NCBI GenBank assembly: GCA_030043285.1
Contig: JASHXZ010000213.1
Coordinates: 1 to 13,224 of the forward strand
Length of the DNA stretch: 13,224 nucleotides
Direction: 5' to 3'
Source: Xanthobacteraceae bacterium
GTDB taxonomy: Bacteria > Pseudomonadota > Alphaproteobacteria > Rhizobiales > Xanthobacteraceae
The position numbers and the translations under genes are program-made. A model generated the notes under the pieces. It made no database searches and was not told the origin of the DNA. It saw nothing but the letters and a program-made list of their open reading frames with translations. Shown in pieces: positions 13,197-13,224 of this stretch. The first letter of the stretch is position 1, and the number at the start of each line of letters is the position of its first letter.

Positions 13197-13224
13197 ATGG
13201 TTTTCATGCCGTTATGGGACCACA
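13197..13224 (+). CDS. 5' end of a third operon gene, possibly a rhomboid-family protease
   Basis: The window ends after nine codons reading MVFMPLWDH. GGGGG (13186-13190) stands 6 nt before the ATG, a good ribosome site, and the gene follows the adenosyltransferase stop by 39 bp on the same strand. An opening of the form M-x-(F)-(M)-P-L-x-D is common in alphaproteobacterial rhomboid intramembrane proteases, but nine residues are too few to be sure. Being a real gene start is well supported; the family is a guess. Confidence 0.45.

Noticed and set aside
1..13224. tRNA, rRNA, CRISPR arrays, insertion sequences, integrases
   Set aside because: No T-loop-like GGTTCGAATCC sequences, no regularly spaced repeats and no transposase or recombinase motifs were found by eye on either strand.

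Overview
The window looks like a chromosomal segment of a high-GC alphaproteobacterium, most likely Hyphomicrobiales (Bradyrhizobium, Rhodopseudomonas or Pseudolabrys-like). The signs are GC-rich coding with strong G/C third positions, a probable (2S)-methylsuccinyl-CoA dehydrogenase, a HIG1-type twin-membrane protein next to a PduO-type cobalamin adenosyltransferase, and a CtrA-like half-site upstream of a chemoreceptor. No genus can be fixed from sequence reading alone.

Layout. 1-1061 (-): a thiamine-diphosphate 2-oxoacid dehydrogenase E1 pair (alpha complete, beta only its first 14 codons) joined by a 13-bp overlap. 1062-1511: gene-free spacer with several inverted repeats, ending in a perfect palindrome. 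1512-2674 (+): a visibly more AT-rich two-gene module, an XRE-type HTH protein with an N-terminal transmembrane helix followed 2 nt later by an ImmA/IrrE-type zinc metallopeptidase. 2792-4029 (-): a YihY/BrkB-family membrane protein and a small two-helix membrane protein. 4254-5110: a small accessory patch with an XRE regulator (-) divergent from a small unknown protein (+) over a shared inverted-repeat operator, then a small unknown minus-strand frame. 5210-7213 (-): a large methyl-accepting chemotaxis protein. 7503-10517 (+): an acyl-CoA dehydrogenase of the methylsuccinyl-CoA dehydrogenase type and a major-facilitator transporter. 10546-12173 (-): an exported NTF2-like protein and an ACMSD-type amidohydrolase. 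12368-13224 (+): HIG1-domain protein, PduO-type ATP:cob(I)alamin adenosyltransferase and the first nine codons of a third gene.

How the genes fit together. The methylsuccinyl-CoA dehydrogenase belongs to the ethylmalonyl-CoA pathway, whose ethylmalonyl-CoA and methylmalonyl-CoA mutases need adenosylcobalamin, the product of the adenosyltransferase. The two are thus biochemically linked, though not co-transcribed here. The E1 enzyme feeds acyl-CoA metabolism. The most unusual unit is the membrane-anchored XRE regulator plus ImmA-type protease, which suggests control by proteolytic release or inactivation of a tethered regulator. That is inference. No tRNA, rRNA, CRISPR array, transposase or integrase was seen.
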